DNA from: Sulfitobacter sp. M05
GTDB lineage: Bacteria > Pseudomonadota > Alphaproteobacteria > Rhodobacterales > Rhodobacteraceae
Direction of reading: 5' to 3'
Assembly (NCBI RefSeq): GCF_029285175.1
Contig: NZ_JABEDH010000003.1
Location: 280,348-344,347, forward strand
DNA length: 64,000 nucleotides
Below are positions 9,276 through 18,911 of the stretch, piece after piece. The notes below the pieces were generated by a model, which saw only the letters and a program-made list of their open reading frames with translations, had not been told where the DNA came from and ran no database searches. A program made the translations under genes and the position numbers. Positions within the stretch are counted from its first letter, which is position 1. The number at the start of each line of letters is the position of its first letter.

Positions 9276-10052
9276 TTAATGGCGGGGGGCCCTGAAGGGG
9301 GAGGGTGGTTTGTTGCCCTTTGCCACATTTGATGTTGCCTGCGGTGTTATCGCCGTATCGGTGATATTGGCCAATAGGGTTGCCCCGTCCTGATCCGCCA
9401 TCTCGATCAGAAACGACCACAAGCTTTGACAACTTTGCTCTGCCGCGCTTGTTGCGGCGGCACCGTCAGGGCCTTGCTGGCTGCGCAGATTGCGCATTTG
9501 CCGCATCAACCGGCTGACCATCGGTTTGATGTCTTGCGCACAGATCGCCGCATTCCGGGCCAGCAACTGTTCGACCACGGCGGCGTCGAATTTGGATTTC
9601 TCAGCAGGTAACAGCGGAGCTGTGAGGGGCAGCGCCCCGGTGACCGCGCGGGTAAAAGCCTCTGCGCAGAGGTTGTCTTTTTCAAGGAAACCCGAGCAGC
9701 CTGCGGCCTCGGCCCCGTTCATAACCTCGTTTTGGGCCAGACCGGATACCATGAGGGACGGGGTATTCAGGTTGCGCGCGCTAAGCTGCATCATTTTCAG
9801 CGCTTCGATTCCGGTGCCATCGGGCAGGTGGTAATCAAGCAGGACGAGACCGAAAACGGTACGTTCCAGTTGGTCCTGAAATTCGGTCAGGCTGGTGGCG
9901 TTGCTGACGGTGCAGGGAAAATCCAACCCAGAACACAGGCGGGCCAGTCGGTGCCTGTCAAAACGTTCATCGTCAAGGATCAGAACCGCAAGCGGTGCGC
10001 GGGCAGGTAAGGGGTTGAACGGCGACGGACGGGCGGTCTGAGCGGCGGGCAT
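9276..10052 (-). CDS. response regulator (REC domain) with a novel C-terminal region
   Basis: A 258-residue protein. Residues about 18-140 form a receiver domain: acidic pair LILDDERFD, phospho-acceptor Asp in VLLDYHLPDGTG, and a switch Ser in LMVSG. The C-terminal ~110 residues (FDAAVVEQLLARNAAICAQDIKPMVSRLMRQMRNLRSQQG...) are helical and carry no recognisable DNA-binding or enzymatic output domain. The ATG at 10,052 follows AAGGA with eight bases of spacing. No histidine kinase is encoded nearby, so its partner must be elsewhere. It is divergent from trmB. Confidence 0.85.
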   Translation of the reverse strand: MPAAQTARPSPFNPLPARAPLAVLILDDERFDRHRLARLCSGLDFPCTVSNATSLTEFQDQLERTVFGLVLLDYHLPDGTGIEALKMMQLSARNLNTPSLMVSGLAQNEVMNGAEAAGCSGFLEKDNLCAEAFTRAVTGALPLTAPLLPAEKSKFDAAVVEQLLARNAAICAQDIKPMVSRLMRQMRNLRSQQGPDGAAATSAAEQSCQSLWSFLIEMADQDGATLLANITDTAITPQATSNVAKGNKPPSPFRAPRH

Positions 10053-10194
10053 GTGTATGTCCTTTATGGCAAAGCTGGCCCCAGGGTAGGACAGCAGGCT
10101 TAACCGCGTATTAAGGTTTGATGTCGCGGGCTGGGAATTTGCGGAAGATTGTCAGGGCTTTTGCCCTGCGCGATCAGCCGTAGGGAGGTTGCAA

Positions 10195-10956
10195 ATGCAG
10201 CAGAACCCAAGCGGGGCATTGCAGTGGGGCGCAGTGCAGGCTAAAGCCCCCGCCATGACGACACCAACACGCCCCCACCGAAATTTCTATGGTCGCCTTA
10301 AAGGCAAGACCCTGAAACCTGCGCAACGTGGCTATCTGGCTGAGGATCTGGAAGGGCTTTCGCCCGGTCCGGTGTCCTGGGAAGAGAACCCGCAGCGCAC
10401 ACCATTGGATTTGGACGCGTTGTTTGATGGGCGGCCTGTCTGGCTTGAGGTCGGCTTTGGCGGCGGCGAGCATATGGTGCATCAGGCGGCCTCCAATCCG
10501 GGTGTCGGCATCATCGGCTGTGAACCCTATATCAATGGGGTTGCGATGTTGCTGGGTAAGATCCGCAAGGCTGGTGTCGATAATGTTGCCGTGTACCCGA
10601 ATGATGTACGGGATATGTTTGAGGTGCTGCCTGAAGCCTCGATTGATCGGGCGTTTCTGCTTTATCCTGATCCCTGGCCGAAGGCGCGCCACCACCGCCG
10701 CCGCTTTGTGACTGAAGAGCATCTTGTGCCATTGGCGCGGGCGTTGAAGCCGGGCAGTATTTTCCGTGTGGCGACCGACATTGAAGATTATGTGCGTCAG
10801 GCCTTGGAAGAGGTGCCGAAATTCGGCTTTGAATGGCTGGCCGAGCGGCCCGGTGACTGGCGCACCCCATGGGATGACTGGATTTCCACGCGGTACGAAC
10901 AAAAGGCGCTGCGCGAAGGCCGTGTGCCGCATTACCTGACGTTTCGCAGGGGGTGA
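10195..10956 (+). CDS. trmB: tRNA (guanine-N7)-methyltransferase
   Basis: A 253-residue SAM-dependent enzyme that forms m7G46 in tRNA. The SAM-binding motif LEVGFGGGEH lies near residue 84, followed by the family motif PDPWPKARHHRRRF near 159. The ATG at 10,195 is preceded by AGGGAGG six bases upstream; a second ATG at 10,255 (MTTPTRPHRNFYG) lies close to where homology normally begins, so the first 20 residues may be a lineage-specific extension. Linkage to metK, which supplies SAM, is common in this order. Confidence 0.95.
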   Translation: MQQNPSGALQWGAVQAKAPAMTTPTRPHRNFYGRLKGKTLKPAQRGYLAEDLEGLSPGPVSWEENPQRTPLDLDALFDGRPVWLEVGFGGGEHMVHQAASNPGVGIIGCEPYINGVAMLLGKIRKAGVDNVAVYPNDVRDMFEVLPEASIDRAFLLYPDPWPKARHHRRRFVTEEHLVPLARALKPGSIFRVATDIEDYVRQALEEVPKFGFEWLAERPGDWRTPWDDWISTRYEQKALREGRVPHYLTFRRG

Positions 10957-10962
10957 GCGGCA

Positions 10963-11059
10963 GGTGCGGGCAAGCCCGCATTCGATTTTTTTATTTTCTC
11001 AGGAAAATTGATGCGAGGCTCTGCCTCGCGCTCCGCAGGATTTATGGCCAAAAAGAGAA
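10963..11059 (+). repeat. dispersed intergenic repeat, copy B
   Basis: Contains a GCGGGC/GCCCGC hairpin, an A/T-rich spacer, the GCGAGGC/GCCTCGC hairpin (11,031-11,047 region), then TCCGCAGGATTTATGGCC and AAAAAGAG. It lies immediately after trmB and matches copies at 17,221 and 46,335 in order and orientation. Confidence 0.75.
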
Positions 11060-11136
11060 GACATGTGGTGTGCCTTGCCATGGACGCATGTCTTTTGCTG
11101 GGCTAGAAGTTTTTTGAAATAGTGAAGGACGGGTTT

Positions 11137-12489
11137 ATGTCGGGCCATGGTGATCCAATTCCAATGATATCGAGCGCTTGCGGGCCGCTTTCGGGAACCG
11201 CCGAGGTGCCCGGGGATAAGTCGATTTCGCACCGCTCGTTGATCCTTGGGGCGATGTGTATTGGCAAGACCACCATTTCAGGACTGCTGGAGGGGCAAGA
11301 TGTTCTGGATACAGCCAAGGCGATGCGGGCTTTCGGGGCAGAGGTGACGGATCATGGTGGCGGATCATGGTCTGTCGAAGGGGTTGGCGTCGGCGGTTTT
11401 GCAGAGCCTGACGGGGTGATTGACTGTGGCAATTCCGGCACTGGTGTGCGTTTGATCATGGGGGCGATGGCGACCTCGCCGATTGTTGCAACCTTTACCG
11501 GGGATGCCAGCCTGAACGGACGGCCGATGGCGCGCGTGACGGACCCGTTGGCGTTGTTTGGCTGCACGGCGGTCGGGCGCAGCGGTGGCCGGTTGCCGAT
11601 GACATTGGTGGGGGCAGGTGAGGCCGTGCCGGTGCGTTATGTGGTGCCGGTACCTTCGGCACAGGTGAAGTCGGCGGTGTTGTTGGCCGGGCTGAACGCG
11701 CCGGGACAGACGGTGGTGATAGAGGCCGAGGCGACGCGCGATCACACAGAGCGGATGCTGGCAGGATTTGGCGCAGAGATTACAACCGAACAGACTGAAG
11801 AGGGGCGGGTGATTACCCTGAACGGCCAACCGGAATTGCAGGCCCAGCATATCGAAGTGCCGCGTGATCCGTCATCGGCGGCGTTTCCGGTTTGTGCGGC
11901 ATTGCTTGTGCCCGGATCGGATGTTCTGGTGCCCGGTATCGGGTTGAACCCGACGCGGGCGGGGCTGTTCACCACACTGCGCGAAATGGGCGCAGATTTG
12001 ACTTACGAAAACGAGCGGATCGAGGGGGGCGAGCCGGTGGCGGATTTGCGGGCTAGATTTTCGCCTGATCTAAAAGGCATCGAGGTGCCGCCCGAGCGGG
12101 CTGCGTCGATGATCGACGAATATCCCGTGCTGTCGGTGGTCGCCTCTTACGCAGAGGGCAAGACCGTGATGCGCGGCGTTAAGGAGCTTCGGGTAAAGGA
12201 AAGCGACCGGATTGATGCCATGGCTGTCGGGTTGCGCGCCAACGGAATTGAGGTGGATGAGGGCCCCGATTGGTGGACTGTGACGGGGCTTGGCCACGGG
12301 AATGTGCCCGGCGGTGCAACCTGTGCCAGCCATCTGGATCACCGGATTGCCATGTCCTTTTTGATCCTTGGTATGGCGGCGCAAAAGCCGGTCGGCGTGG
12401 ATGACGGTGGGCCGATTGCCACGTCGTTCCCGATTTTCGAGCCACTGATGCAGCAGCTAGGGGCACAGGTGGCGAGAACCGCCACATGA
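11137..12489 (+). CDS. aroA: 3-phosphoshikimate 1-carboxyvinyltransferase (EPSP synthase), class II type
   Basis: A 450-residue enzyme of the shikimate pathway that joins shikimate-3-phosphate and phosphoenolpyruvate. Signatures are [34 protein letters not shown] and [11 protein letters not shown]. The combination GDKS, SAQVK, RDHTE and NPTR matches what is known of class II EPSP synthases. The position that is Ala in the naturally glyphosate-tolerant CP4 enzyme is Gly here (GNSGTG), as in sensitive enzymes. The start is ATG 11,137 after AAGGA (7-base spacing). The stop overlaps the next start by four bases. Confidence 0.95.
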   Translation: MSGHGDPIPMISSACGPLSGTAEVPGDKSISHRSLILGAMCIGKTTISGLLEGQDVLDTAKAMRAFGAEVTDHGGGSWSVEGVGVGGFAEPDGVIDCGNSGTGVRLIMGAMATSPIVATFTGDASLNGRPMARVTDPLALFGCTAVGRSGGRLPMTLVGAGEAVPVRYVVPVPSAQVKSAVLLAGLNAPGQTVVIEAEATRDHTERMLAGFGAEITTEQTEEGRVITLNGQPELQAQHIEVPRDPSSAAFPVCAALLVPGSDVLVPGIGLNPTRAGLFTTLREMGADLTYENERIEGGEPVADLRARFSPDLKGIEVPPERAASMIDEYPVLSVVASYAEGKTVMRGVKELRVKESDRIDAMAVGLRANGIEVDEGPDWWTVTGLGHGNVPGGATCASHLDHRIAMSFLILGMAAQKPVGVDDGGPIATSFPIFEPLMQQLGAQVARTAT

Positions 12490-12995
12490 AAGCGATCCTG
12501 AAGGCCAGCGGTGCTGCTTCGGCGGCACTGATGGTGGGGCTTGCGGTGATGGGCAGGGTCTGGCTGCAACCGGGAGATTTCGGTATTTTCGACGCACATT
12601 TCGGCGGCTATTCCGTTGATGCGGCTCGGTTGTATCTTGCTGCGTTGAAGCAGGCGGGGCGAACCGAGCTTTATCTCGGAGTGTTTCGCGTGTTGGATAC
12701 GGTACTGCCCATCTTGTTGAGTTTCACACTTGCTGGTGTGATCTGGACGCAGGCGCGGGGTATGCCCAAAGTTGTGCGTGGGGTGGTGGCGCTGACCCCT
12801 TGCGTTTACCTTTGGCTGGATCTGTCGGAAAATGCAGCCGTCGCACATCTGTTGCGTTTTGGGCCACAGGTCTCGGCGGGGGCGATCTTGCAGGCCAGTG
12901 CCTATACCGTGGCTAAGTGGATTTGTCTGACGCTGGCAATGCTGTTGGCGGTCTGGGCGTGGCGTTTAGCCCCCAAAGAGGAAAGAAAAACGTGA
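12486..12995 (+). CDS. integral membrane protein of unknown function
   Basis: A 169-residue protein with four predicted transmembrane segments: about 9-25, 76-92, 101-118 and 139-158. A soluble loop of about 45 residues ([31 protein letters not shown]) lies between the first two. The start overlaps the aroA stop (ATGA) and the stop overlaps the cmk GTG by four bases, so it is translationally coupled on both sides. I do not recognise a named family. The location suggests only co-expression with shikimate and nucleotide genes. Confidence 0.75.
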   Translation: MKAILKASGAASAALMVGLAVMGRVWLQPGDFGIFDAHFGGYSVDAARLYLAALKQAGRTELYLGVFRVLDTVLPILLSFTLAGVIWTQARGMPKVVRGVVALTPCVYLWLDLSENAAVAHLLRFGPQVSAGAILQASAYTVAKWICLTLAMLLAVWAWRLAPKEERKT

Positions 12996-13615
12996 GTACG
13001 ACAAGCGGTTTTACAGTTGCGATCGACGGGCCTGCGGCCTCGGGCAAGGGCACGATTTCCAAAGCTGTAGCGGCGCATTTCGGGTTCGCCCATCTAGATA
13101 CGGGTCTGTTGTACCGCGCGGTGGGGGTTAAGGTGCTGTTGGGGATCGAAGCGCTAGCGGCGGCGCAAACGTTGGTGCCGGAGGATCTGGACGGAGAGGC
13201 GTTGCGTACCCCGGAAGTGGCGCAGGAAGCCAGCAAGGTTGCTGCATTGCCAGACGTGCGGGCCGCTTTGGTTGATTTCCAACGCAGCTTTGCTGCGCGG
13301 GCTGGCGGTGCGGTTCTGGACGGACGTGACATCGGCACGGTGATTTGTCCGGATGCACAGGTGAAACTGTTTGTGATTGCAGATGCGGTTGTGCGCGCTC
13401 GGCGCCGCTTTGAGGAGTTGTCGGGCAAGGGCATCGAAACCAGCTTTGAGGAGGTGCTGGCCGATGTGCAGACCCGCGATGCCCGCGATATGGGGCGCGC
13501 AGATGCGCCGCTGAAGCCGGCGCAGGATGCGGTCGAGATTGATACCTCGTCGCTGAGCATCAAGGACGCTGTGGCGCAAACCGTTGCCGTGATTGAAGCG
13601 GCGATGAAGACTTAA
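12992..13615 (+). CDS. cmk: cytidylate kinase
   Basis: A 207-residue cytoplasmic kinase that phosphorylates CMP and dCMP with ATP. The P-loop GPAASGKGT lies near residues 13-21, the base-binding segment [11 protein letters not shown] follows, and DGRDIGTVI and the lid RARRRFEEL are present. It is slightly shorter than the ~225-residue E. coli enzyme. The GTG at 12,992 is preceded by AAAGAGGAAAG and matches the start of homology; upstream in-frame codons belong to the preceding gene. cmk directly before rpsA is a widely conserved order. Confidence 0.95.
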   Translation: MSTTSGFTVAIDGPAASGKGTISKAVAAHFGFAHLDTGLLYRAVGVKVLLGIEALAAAQTLVPEDLDGEALRTPEVAQEASKVAALPDVRAALVDFQRSFAARAGGAVLDGRDIGTVICPDAQVKLFVIADAVVRARRRFEELSGKGIETSFEEVLADVQTRDARDMGRADAPLKPAQDAVEIDTSSLSIKDAVAQTVAVIEAAMKT

Positions 13616-13981
13616 CTGATTTGCACAGGCGGCGTTGTATCCGCCTGACGAACAGAGCCTTGCAAACCCAAGGCGCGGGTCACAGTAAGGGACGTTTCAT
13701 TTCCGGCCCAGCCAGCTTCCGCCGCTTCGGCTTTGAGGTGCCAAACCGCCTTGCACACCACTGCTATTTCGCCTATACGCGCCCTTGTCTAAGCGGCGGA
13801 TACAAGCCACGGGGCGCAATTATGGGCAGGGTCGGATTCTTCCGGCCCTCTTTCGTTTGCGTTTCTCGGTCCACCACGATGACCAATTCACACCGTCTCA
13901 CCTTGGGTGGGCAATCATCAAAGACCGGCGGAGACAACCGCACGGCCAGAAAACAAGTCTAGATTAGGAAAAATACGCTAC
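13616..13981 (+). other. cmk-rpsA intergenic region, probable rpsA promoter and leader
   Basis: 366 bases without a credible gene; the open frame within it lacks codon bias and homology. A terminator-like hairpin (GGGTCGGA/TCCGGCCC, 13,829-13,848, then TCTTTCGTTT) splits it. Whether the hairpin ends cmk transcription or acts as an attenuator for rpsA cannot be told from the sequence. Confidence 0.55.
13829..13860 (+). terminator. terminator-like hairpin upstream of rpsA
   Basis: An eight-pair stem (one G-U), arms 13,829-13,836 and 13,841-13,848, four-base loop TTCT, followed by a T-rich stretch. It lies 134 bases before the rpsA start. Confidence 0.6.
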
Positions 13982-15655
13982 ATGGCGAATATGATGGACG
14001 AGTTTGAAGCACTCTTGAACGAAAGCTTCGAAATGGACACCCCTGAAGAGGGTTCCGTTGTTAAAGGCAAGGTGATCGCAATCGAAGCGGGCCAGGCCAT
14101 TATCGACGTAGGCTACAAGATGGAAGGCCGCGTCGAGCTTAAAGAATTTGCTGATCCCGGCGAATCCCCGAAAATTGCTGTTGGCGACGAAGTCGAAGTA
14201 TTCCTTCGTCAGGTCGAAAACTCCCGCGGTGAAGCGGTTATCTCGCGCGAGATGGCCCGTCGCGAGGAAGCATGGGACCGTCTGGAAAAAGCCTATGCCG
14301 CAGAAGAGCGCGTCGAAGGTGCGATCTTTGGCCGCGTTAAAGGTGGTTTCACTGTGGATCTTGGCGGTGCTGTAGCGTTCCTGCCCGGCTCTCAGGTTGA
14401 TGTGCGCCCCGTGCGCGATGCCGGCCCATTGATGGGTCTCAAGCAGCCGTTTCAGGTTCTCAAAATGGACCGTCGTCGTGGCAACATCGTTGTTTCGCGT
14501 CGTGCGATCCTTGAAGAATCACGTGCCGAACAGCGTGCCGAAGTTATCGGTAACCTGACTGAAGGTCAGGAAGTTGACGGTGTGGTCAAGAACATCACCG
14601 AATACGGTGCGTTTGTTGATCTGGGCGGTGTTGACGGCCTGCTGCACGTTACAGACATGGCATGGCGCCGTGTGAACCACCCGTCCGAGATCCTCGCCAT
14701 CGGCGAAACGATCAAGGTACAGGTCATCAAGATCAACAAAGAGACACACCGCATCTCCTTGGGCATGAAGCAGTTGCAGGAAGACCCATGGGATCTGGTT
14801 GCGGCCAAGTACCCACTGGAATCCTCGCACACCGGTCGCGTCACCAACATCACCGACTACGGTGCTTTTGTTGAGCTGGAGCCAGGTGTTGAAGGTCTGG
14901 TTCACGTTTCCGAAATGTCTTGGACCAAAAAGAACGTACACCCCGGCAAGATCGTGTCTACGTCGCAAGAAGTCGAAGTCATGGTTCTGGAAATCGATGG
15001 TGCCAAGCGCCGCGTTTCCCTTGGCCTCAAGCAGACCATGCGCAACCCATGGGAAGTGTTTGCAGAAACACACCCCGAGGGCACGGAAGTTGAAGGCGAA
15101 GTCAAGAACATCACCGAATTCGGTCTGTTTGTTGGCCTCGACGGCGACATCGACGGCATGGTTCACCTGTCCGACCTGTCATGGGACCAGCGTGGCGAAG
15201 AAGCCATTCAGGACTATCGCAAGGGCGACACAGTTCAGGCCGTTGTTTCCGAAGTTGACGTTGAGAAAGAGCGTATCTCGCTCTCCATCAAGGGTGTCGG
15301 CGGCGACAAGTTTGCAGAAGCAGTGGGCGGCGTGAAGCGCGGTTCTGTTGTGACTGTGGCTGTGACCTCCATCGAGGATGGTGGCATCGAAGTGGAATAC
15401 GAAGGTATGAAAGCCTTCATCCGCCGCTCCGATCTGTCGCGTGACCGTGCCGAACAGCGCCCAGAGCGTTTCTCGGTGGGTGACAAAGTCGACGTGCGCA
15501 TCACAAACGTGGATGCAAAAGCACACCGTCTTGGCGTCTCGATCAAAGCGCGTGAAATCGCAGAAGAGAAAGAAGCAGTCGAGCAGTATGGCTCCTCTGA
15601 CTCCGGCGCATCCTTGGGTGATATCCTTGGTGCCGCTCTGAAGGGCGACGAATAA
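13982..15655 (+). CDS. rpsA: 30S ribosomal protein S1
   Basis: A 557-residue ribosomal protein that binds mRNA and helps initiation at weak ribosome-binding sites. It contains six S1 (OB-fold) repeats; the inner ones are plain from recurring phrases such as VKNITEYGAFVDLGGVDGLLHVTDM, VTNITDYGAFVELEPGVEGLVHVSEM and VKNITEFGLFVGLDG. The ATG at 13,982 (MANMMDEFEALL) is where homology begins; in-frame codons upstream are leader. Codon use is strongly biased, as expected of a highly expressed gene. S1 is autoregulated in E. coli. Confidence 0.97.
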   Translation: MANMMDEFEALLNESFEMDTPEEGSVVKGKVIAIEAGQAIIDVGYKMEGRVELKEFADPGESPKIAVGDEVEVFLRQVENSRGEAVISREMARREEAWDRLEKAYAAEERVEGAIFGRVKGGFTVDLGGAVAFLPGSQVDVRPVRDAGPLMGLKQPFQVLKMDRRRGNIVVSRRAILEESRAEQRAEVIGNLTEGQEVDGVVKNITEYGAFVDLGGVDGLLHVTDMAWRRVNHPSEILAIGETIKVQVIKINKETHRISLGMKQLQEDPWDLVAAKYPLESSHTGRVTNITDYGAFVELEPGVEGLVHVSEMSWTKKNVHPGKIVSTSQEVEVMVLEIDGAKRRVSLGLKQTMRNPWEVFAETHPEGTEVEGEVKNITEFGLFVGLDGDIDGMVHLSDLSWDQRGEEAIQDYRKGDTVQAVVSEVDVEKERISLSIKGVGGDKFAEAVGGVKRGSVVTVAVTSIEDGGIEVEYEGMKAFIRRSDLSRDRAEQRPERFSVGDKVDVRITNVDAKAHRLGVSIKAREIAEEKEAVEQYGSSDSGASLGDILGAALKGDE

Positions 15656-15682
15656 GTTACCCTTCCTTCGGTATGAATTTGA

Positions 15683-15715
15683 AAGGCCCCTCGCTTATGC
15701 GGGGGGCCTTTTTCG
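15683..15715 (+). terminator. terminator after rpsA
   Basis: AAGGCCCC and GGGGGCCTT flank the loop region TCGCTTATGC and are followed by TTTTCGTT. The stem ends 57 bases after the stop codon. Confidence 0.85.
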
Positions 15716-15931
15716 TTGCGAATCGGCAGCGGGAAAACCAGCAGTTTTGTGCAAGCTTCGGCACCACTGTATCGCTCTCGTGGATTTAATGGGCAAAAAA
15801 ACGTCCAATAACAGGACGTTCTCCTTGGAAAAACGCAATCTGTGGGTCTTCACTGGCTTCCCGTAGGATATGTTTCTTCCTATAGTCATGCTCATTCGAA
15901 CAATAAAAATGTCTCGCGGGGGGATGCCAGA

Positions 15932-16216
15932 ATGATCCGGTCAGAACTGATCCAGAAGATTGCGGACGAGAATCCGCATCTCTATCAACGCGACGTTGAG
16001 CGGATTGTGAATACCATCTTTGACGAGATTACGACGGCAATGGCCGGCGGCAATCGCGTCGAGCTGCGCGGCTTTGGTGCTTTCTCCGTCAAAAAAAGAG
16101 ACGCCCGTGTGGGGCGCAACCCGCGCACCGGTGAAACAGTTCATGTTGAAGAAAAACATGTACCGTTTTTCAAAACCGGTAAATTGCTTCGTGACCGTCT
16201 GAACGGGAACTCCTAA
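15932..16216 (+). CDS. ihfB: integration host factor subunit beta
   Basis: A 94-residue DNA-bending protein of the HU/IHF family, partner of IhfA. It has the helical dimerisation half ([26 protein letters not shown]) and the beta-arm half with [10 protein letters not shown] and RNPRTGE (proline intercalation arm). The ATG at 15,932 matches the family start; an in-frame codon at 15,842 would add 30 non-homologous residues. It follows rpsA, a conserved order, but is separated by a terminator and so has its own promoter in 15,720-15,930. Confidence 0.96.
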   Translation: MIRSELIQKIADENPHLYQRDVERIVNTIFDEITTAMAGGNRVELRGFGAFSVKKRDARVGRNPRTGETVHVEEKHVPFFKTGKLLRDRLNGNS

Positions 16217-16566
16217 TGCGCTATATACGTTACCTGTGCATCGCGGTTTTTGCCGTGGCGCTGATCTCTGTGGCTTTGGCAAATCGCACGCTTGTGACGT
16301 TGCAAGTCTTGCCGCAGGAGGTTGCGGGCTGGTTTGCTGTCAATCCGTCGGTGGAGCTGCCGTTGTTTCTGGTGATCCTTGGCAGCATTGTTGCTGGGGT
16401 GCTGGTCGGGTTCATCTGGGAATGGATCCGTGAATTCGGTGATCGTGCGGAAAAAGCCCGACTGGCCCGCGAGGCCCGCAGGCTGGAGCGTGAGGTTGCG
16501 CGACTGAAAGGTGAGAAACATCAGGGCAGTGATGAGGTCCTTGCGCTGTTGGACGGGACCAGCTGA
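16216..16566 (+). CDS. lapA: LapA (DUF1049) family inner-membrane protein
   Basis: A 116-residue protein with two membrane helices (about 5-22 and 49-68) and a cytoplasmic charged coiled coil ([23 protein letters not shown]). This layout fits LapA, which in E. coli works with LapB in control of lipopolysaccharide assembly. The start overlaps the ihfB stop by one base (TAATG). No lapB-like gene lies alongside, so the functional extrapolation is tentative. Confidence 0.8.
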   Translation: MRYIRYLCIAVFAVALISVALANRTLVTLQVLPQEVAGWFAVNPSVELPLFLVILGSIVAGVLVGFIWEWIREFGDRAEKARLAREARRLEREVARLKGEKHQGSDEVLALLDGTS

Positions 16567-16574
16567 GCCCGATC

Positions 16575-17222
16575 ATGCCTTCTCATATCAATGTAAAGAT
16601 TTGTGGCGTCACCCGGGCGCAGGATATTGAGGCGTCGGTGAAGGCCGGGGCGCGGTATATTGGGCTCAACTTTTTTCCCAAATCGCCGCGCTTTGTGTCG
16701 CTGGAGCAGGCGCGGGAGCTGGCACTGGGGACCGCGGAGGGGGTTTGTAAGGTCGGGTTGGTCGTGAACCCCACGGAGGCGGCACTGGATGCGTTGGTGG
16801 CAGCTGTGCCTGTCGATATGATCCAGCTGCACGGCGGCGAAACACCCGCGCGTGTGGTGGAGATCAAACAGCGGTATGGTTTGCCTGTGATGAAAGCGGT
16901 GGGGGTTGCCGACGCCGACGACCTGCTGGTGCTTGATAGATATGCGCAGGTGGCGGATCAACTTTTGGTGGATACCAAACCACCCAAGAATGCGGATTTG
17001 CCGGGGGGCAATGGTCTGGCGTTTGACTGGACGCTTATCGCGGGCCGACGCTGGACTGTGCCCTGGATGCTGGCGGGGGGGTTGAACGCTGGCACCGTTG
17101 CCGAGGCGATCCGTGTAACCGGAGCAGGGCAGGTTGACCTGTCATCAGCGGTTGAATCGGCCCCCGGGGTCAAGGATGCCGGGTTGATACAGGCGTTTTG
17201 TGACGCTGCCCTTGCAGATTGA
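16575..17222 (+). CDS. trpF: phosphoribosylanthranilate isomerase
   Basis: A 215-residue TIM-barrel enzyme that converts phosphoribosylanthranilate to CdRP in tryptophan synthesis. The catalytic Cys lies in VKICGVT (C10) and the catalytic Asp in LLVDTKPP. Phosphate-binding glycines are in [10 protein letters not shown], and [12 protein letters not shown] is the family C-terminal signature. It sits eight bases after lapA in the ihfB-lapA-trpF cluster. trpB is absent and the dispersed repeat follows immediately. Confidence 0.95.
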   Translation: MPSHINVKICGVTRAQDIEASVKAGARYIGLNFFPKSPRFVSLEQARELALGTAEGVCKVGLVVNPTEAALDALVAAVPVDMIQLHGGETPARVVEIKQRYGLPVMKAVGVADADDLLVLDRYAQVADQLLVDTKPPKNADLPGGNGLAFDWTLIAGRRWTVPWMLAGGLNAGTVAEAIRVTGAGQVDLSSAVESAPGVKDAGLIQAFCDAALAD

Positions 17223-17303
17223 GCAGGCAAAGCCTGCATTCGATTTGATTCATTTGGGGCCCTGCCCCAAACCCCGCAGTATTTAAGGCCAAAAAGAGAA
17301 AAG
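17221..17303 (+). repeat. dispersed intergenic repeat, copy C
   Basis: GCAGGCAAAGCCTGC hairpin, A/T spacer, GGGGCCCTGCCCC, then CCCCGCAGTATTTAAGGCC and AAAAAGAG. It begins at the trpF stop and has the same orientation as copies B and E. Confidence 0.8.
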
Positions 17304-17400
17304 GGCCTAATGATGGGGTTCGAGTTTATCAAGCATCGCTTTGACGTGTCTTAGCGCGACCGCAAAGCGATGCTTGGAAGTTCGACGTTTAATCAGGATG

Positions 17401-18897
17401 TTAGATTGTTTGATCGTAATCGCCAACGCCGGGTTCTGTACGGATAGCGGCATCGATATCGGTAAAAATACTGCGCATTTCGGTTTCGGATTCAGGGCTT
17501 TCGCAGACGACAACCAAGTTTGGCGTGTTGGAGGAGGCCCGCACAAGTCCCCATGCGCCATTTTCGAGAATGACGCGGGCACCATTGACGGTGACGACTT
17601 CTTTGATCTTGCGGCCTGCGATTTCCTCGCCAGCGCTCTGTTTTGCGACCAGTTTGGCGACGATGCGCTCTAGGATGTCATATTTGTCTTCGTCAGAAGC
17701 ATAAGGCGACATTGTCGGCGTGGCCCAAGTCTGAGGCAGGGCACGGCGCAGGTCGGACATGGACATATCGGGGTTGCGGTCCATCAGCTTGCAGATTTCG
17801 ACCGCCACCCGCATGCCGCAGTCATAGCCACGGCCAATTGGTTCGGCGAGGAAGTAATGGCCAGATTTCTCAAAGCCCGCCAATGCGCCGATTTCCTTGA
17901 CGCGGCGTTTCATGTGGGAATGGCCGGTCTTCCAATAGTCCGCAGTGACCCCATGTTTTTGTAATTCCGGATCAGAGGCAAAAAGCCCAGTGGATTTTAC
18001 ATCAGCGACAAAAGTTGCATTTGGGTGGATCTTGGCCAGATCGCGGGCCATGATGACGCCAACCTTATCCGCGAAAATCTCTTCGCCCTCGTCATCGACC
18101 ACGCCGCAGCGGTCGCCGTCGCCATCAAAACCAAGGGCCAGATCAGCGCCCGAGGCCTTCACAGAGGCGCTCATATCATGCAGCATTTCCATCGCTTCGG
18201 GGTTGGGGTTGTAGTTCGGGAAAGTGTAATCAAGTGTGTTGTGGCTATCGACCACCTCGACACCGATGCGTTTGAACAGCTCGGGGCCAAAAGCAGAGGC
18301 GGTGCCGTTGCCTGTGGCGCAGACCACCTTGAGCTTGCGGGTCATTTTGAAATCACCCACCAGATCGTCAAGATAGGCCTCGCGGACGCCGTCGATGAAT
18401 TCGTATTTGCCGCCATCGCGGGGCTGACCCTGACCGTTCAGCACGATGTCGCGCAATTCAGCCATTTCATCGGGGCCATGGGTCAGGGGGCGTTCAAAAC
18501 CCATTTTCACACCGGTCCAGCCGTTGGGATTGTGGCTTGCCGTGACCATCGCAACAGCAGGGGCATCAAGGTGGAACTGTGCAAAATAGGCCATAGGGGA
18601 CACGGCAGGGCCGATGTCCTTGACGTGAATGCCGGCCTGCATAAGCCCGAGCATCAGCGCGTTTTTGATCGACAGGGAATAGTCGCGATAGTCATTGCCA
18701 ACGGCGATTACCGGTTCGATGCCGCGGCGATGCATCTGTGTACCAAGACCAAGGCCAAGCGCGGTGATGCCCGGCAGGTTGATGTCGTCAGGAAATTTCC
18801 AACGGGCGTCGTATTCGCGGAAACCAGTGGGCGTGATCATGGCATCGCGCAGGAATTCCCATGTATTTTGGGAAACGGTAGGGGCGGGTTTGGTCAC
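17401..18897 (-). CDS. pgm: phosphomannomutase/phosphoglucomutase
   Basis: A 498-residue alpha-D-phosphohexomutase that interconverts hexose 1- and 6-phosphates and so feeds sugar-nucleotide pools for polysaccharide. The phosphoserine loop is TASHNPNG (S121) and the metal loop is DGDGDRCG. GFEKSGHYFL, a sugar-specificity loop, matches the AlgC/ManB branch. The start is GTG at 18,897. It is the last gene of the kpsT-kpsE-kdsA-pgm run, 14 bases after kdsA. Confidence 0.92.
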   Translation of the reverse strand: MTKPAPTVSQNTWEFLRDAMITPTGFREYDARWKFPDDINLPGITALGLGLGTQMHRRGIEPVIAVGNDYRDYSLSIKNALMLGLMQAGIHVKDIGPAVSPMAYFAQFHLDAPAVAMVTASHNPNGWTGVKMGFERPLTHGPDEMAELRDIVLNGQGQPRDGGKYEFIDGVREAYLDDLVGDFKMTRKLKVVCATGNGTASAFGPELFKRIGVEVVDSHNTLDYTFPNYNPNPEAMEMLHDMSASVKASGADLALGFDGDGDRCGVVDDEGEEIFADKVGVIMARDLAKIHPNATFVADVKSTGLFASDPELQKHGVTADYWKTGHSHMKRRVKEIGALAGFEKSGHYFLAEPIGRGYDCGMRVAVEICKLMDRNPDMSMSDLRRALPQTWATPTMSPYASDEDKYDILERIVAKLVAKQSAGEEIAGRKIKEVVTVNGARVILENGAWGLVRASSNTPNLVVVCESPESETEMRSIFTDIDAAIRTEPGVGDYDQTI

Positions 18898-18911
18898 GCG
18901 GGGGCCTCGCT

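Noticed and set aside
13621..13962. Plus-strand ORF of 113 residues between cmk and rpsA
   Set aside because: No codon bias, low-quality composition, no homology; region has leader and hairpin features instead.
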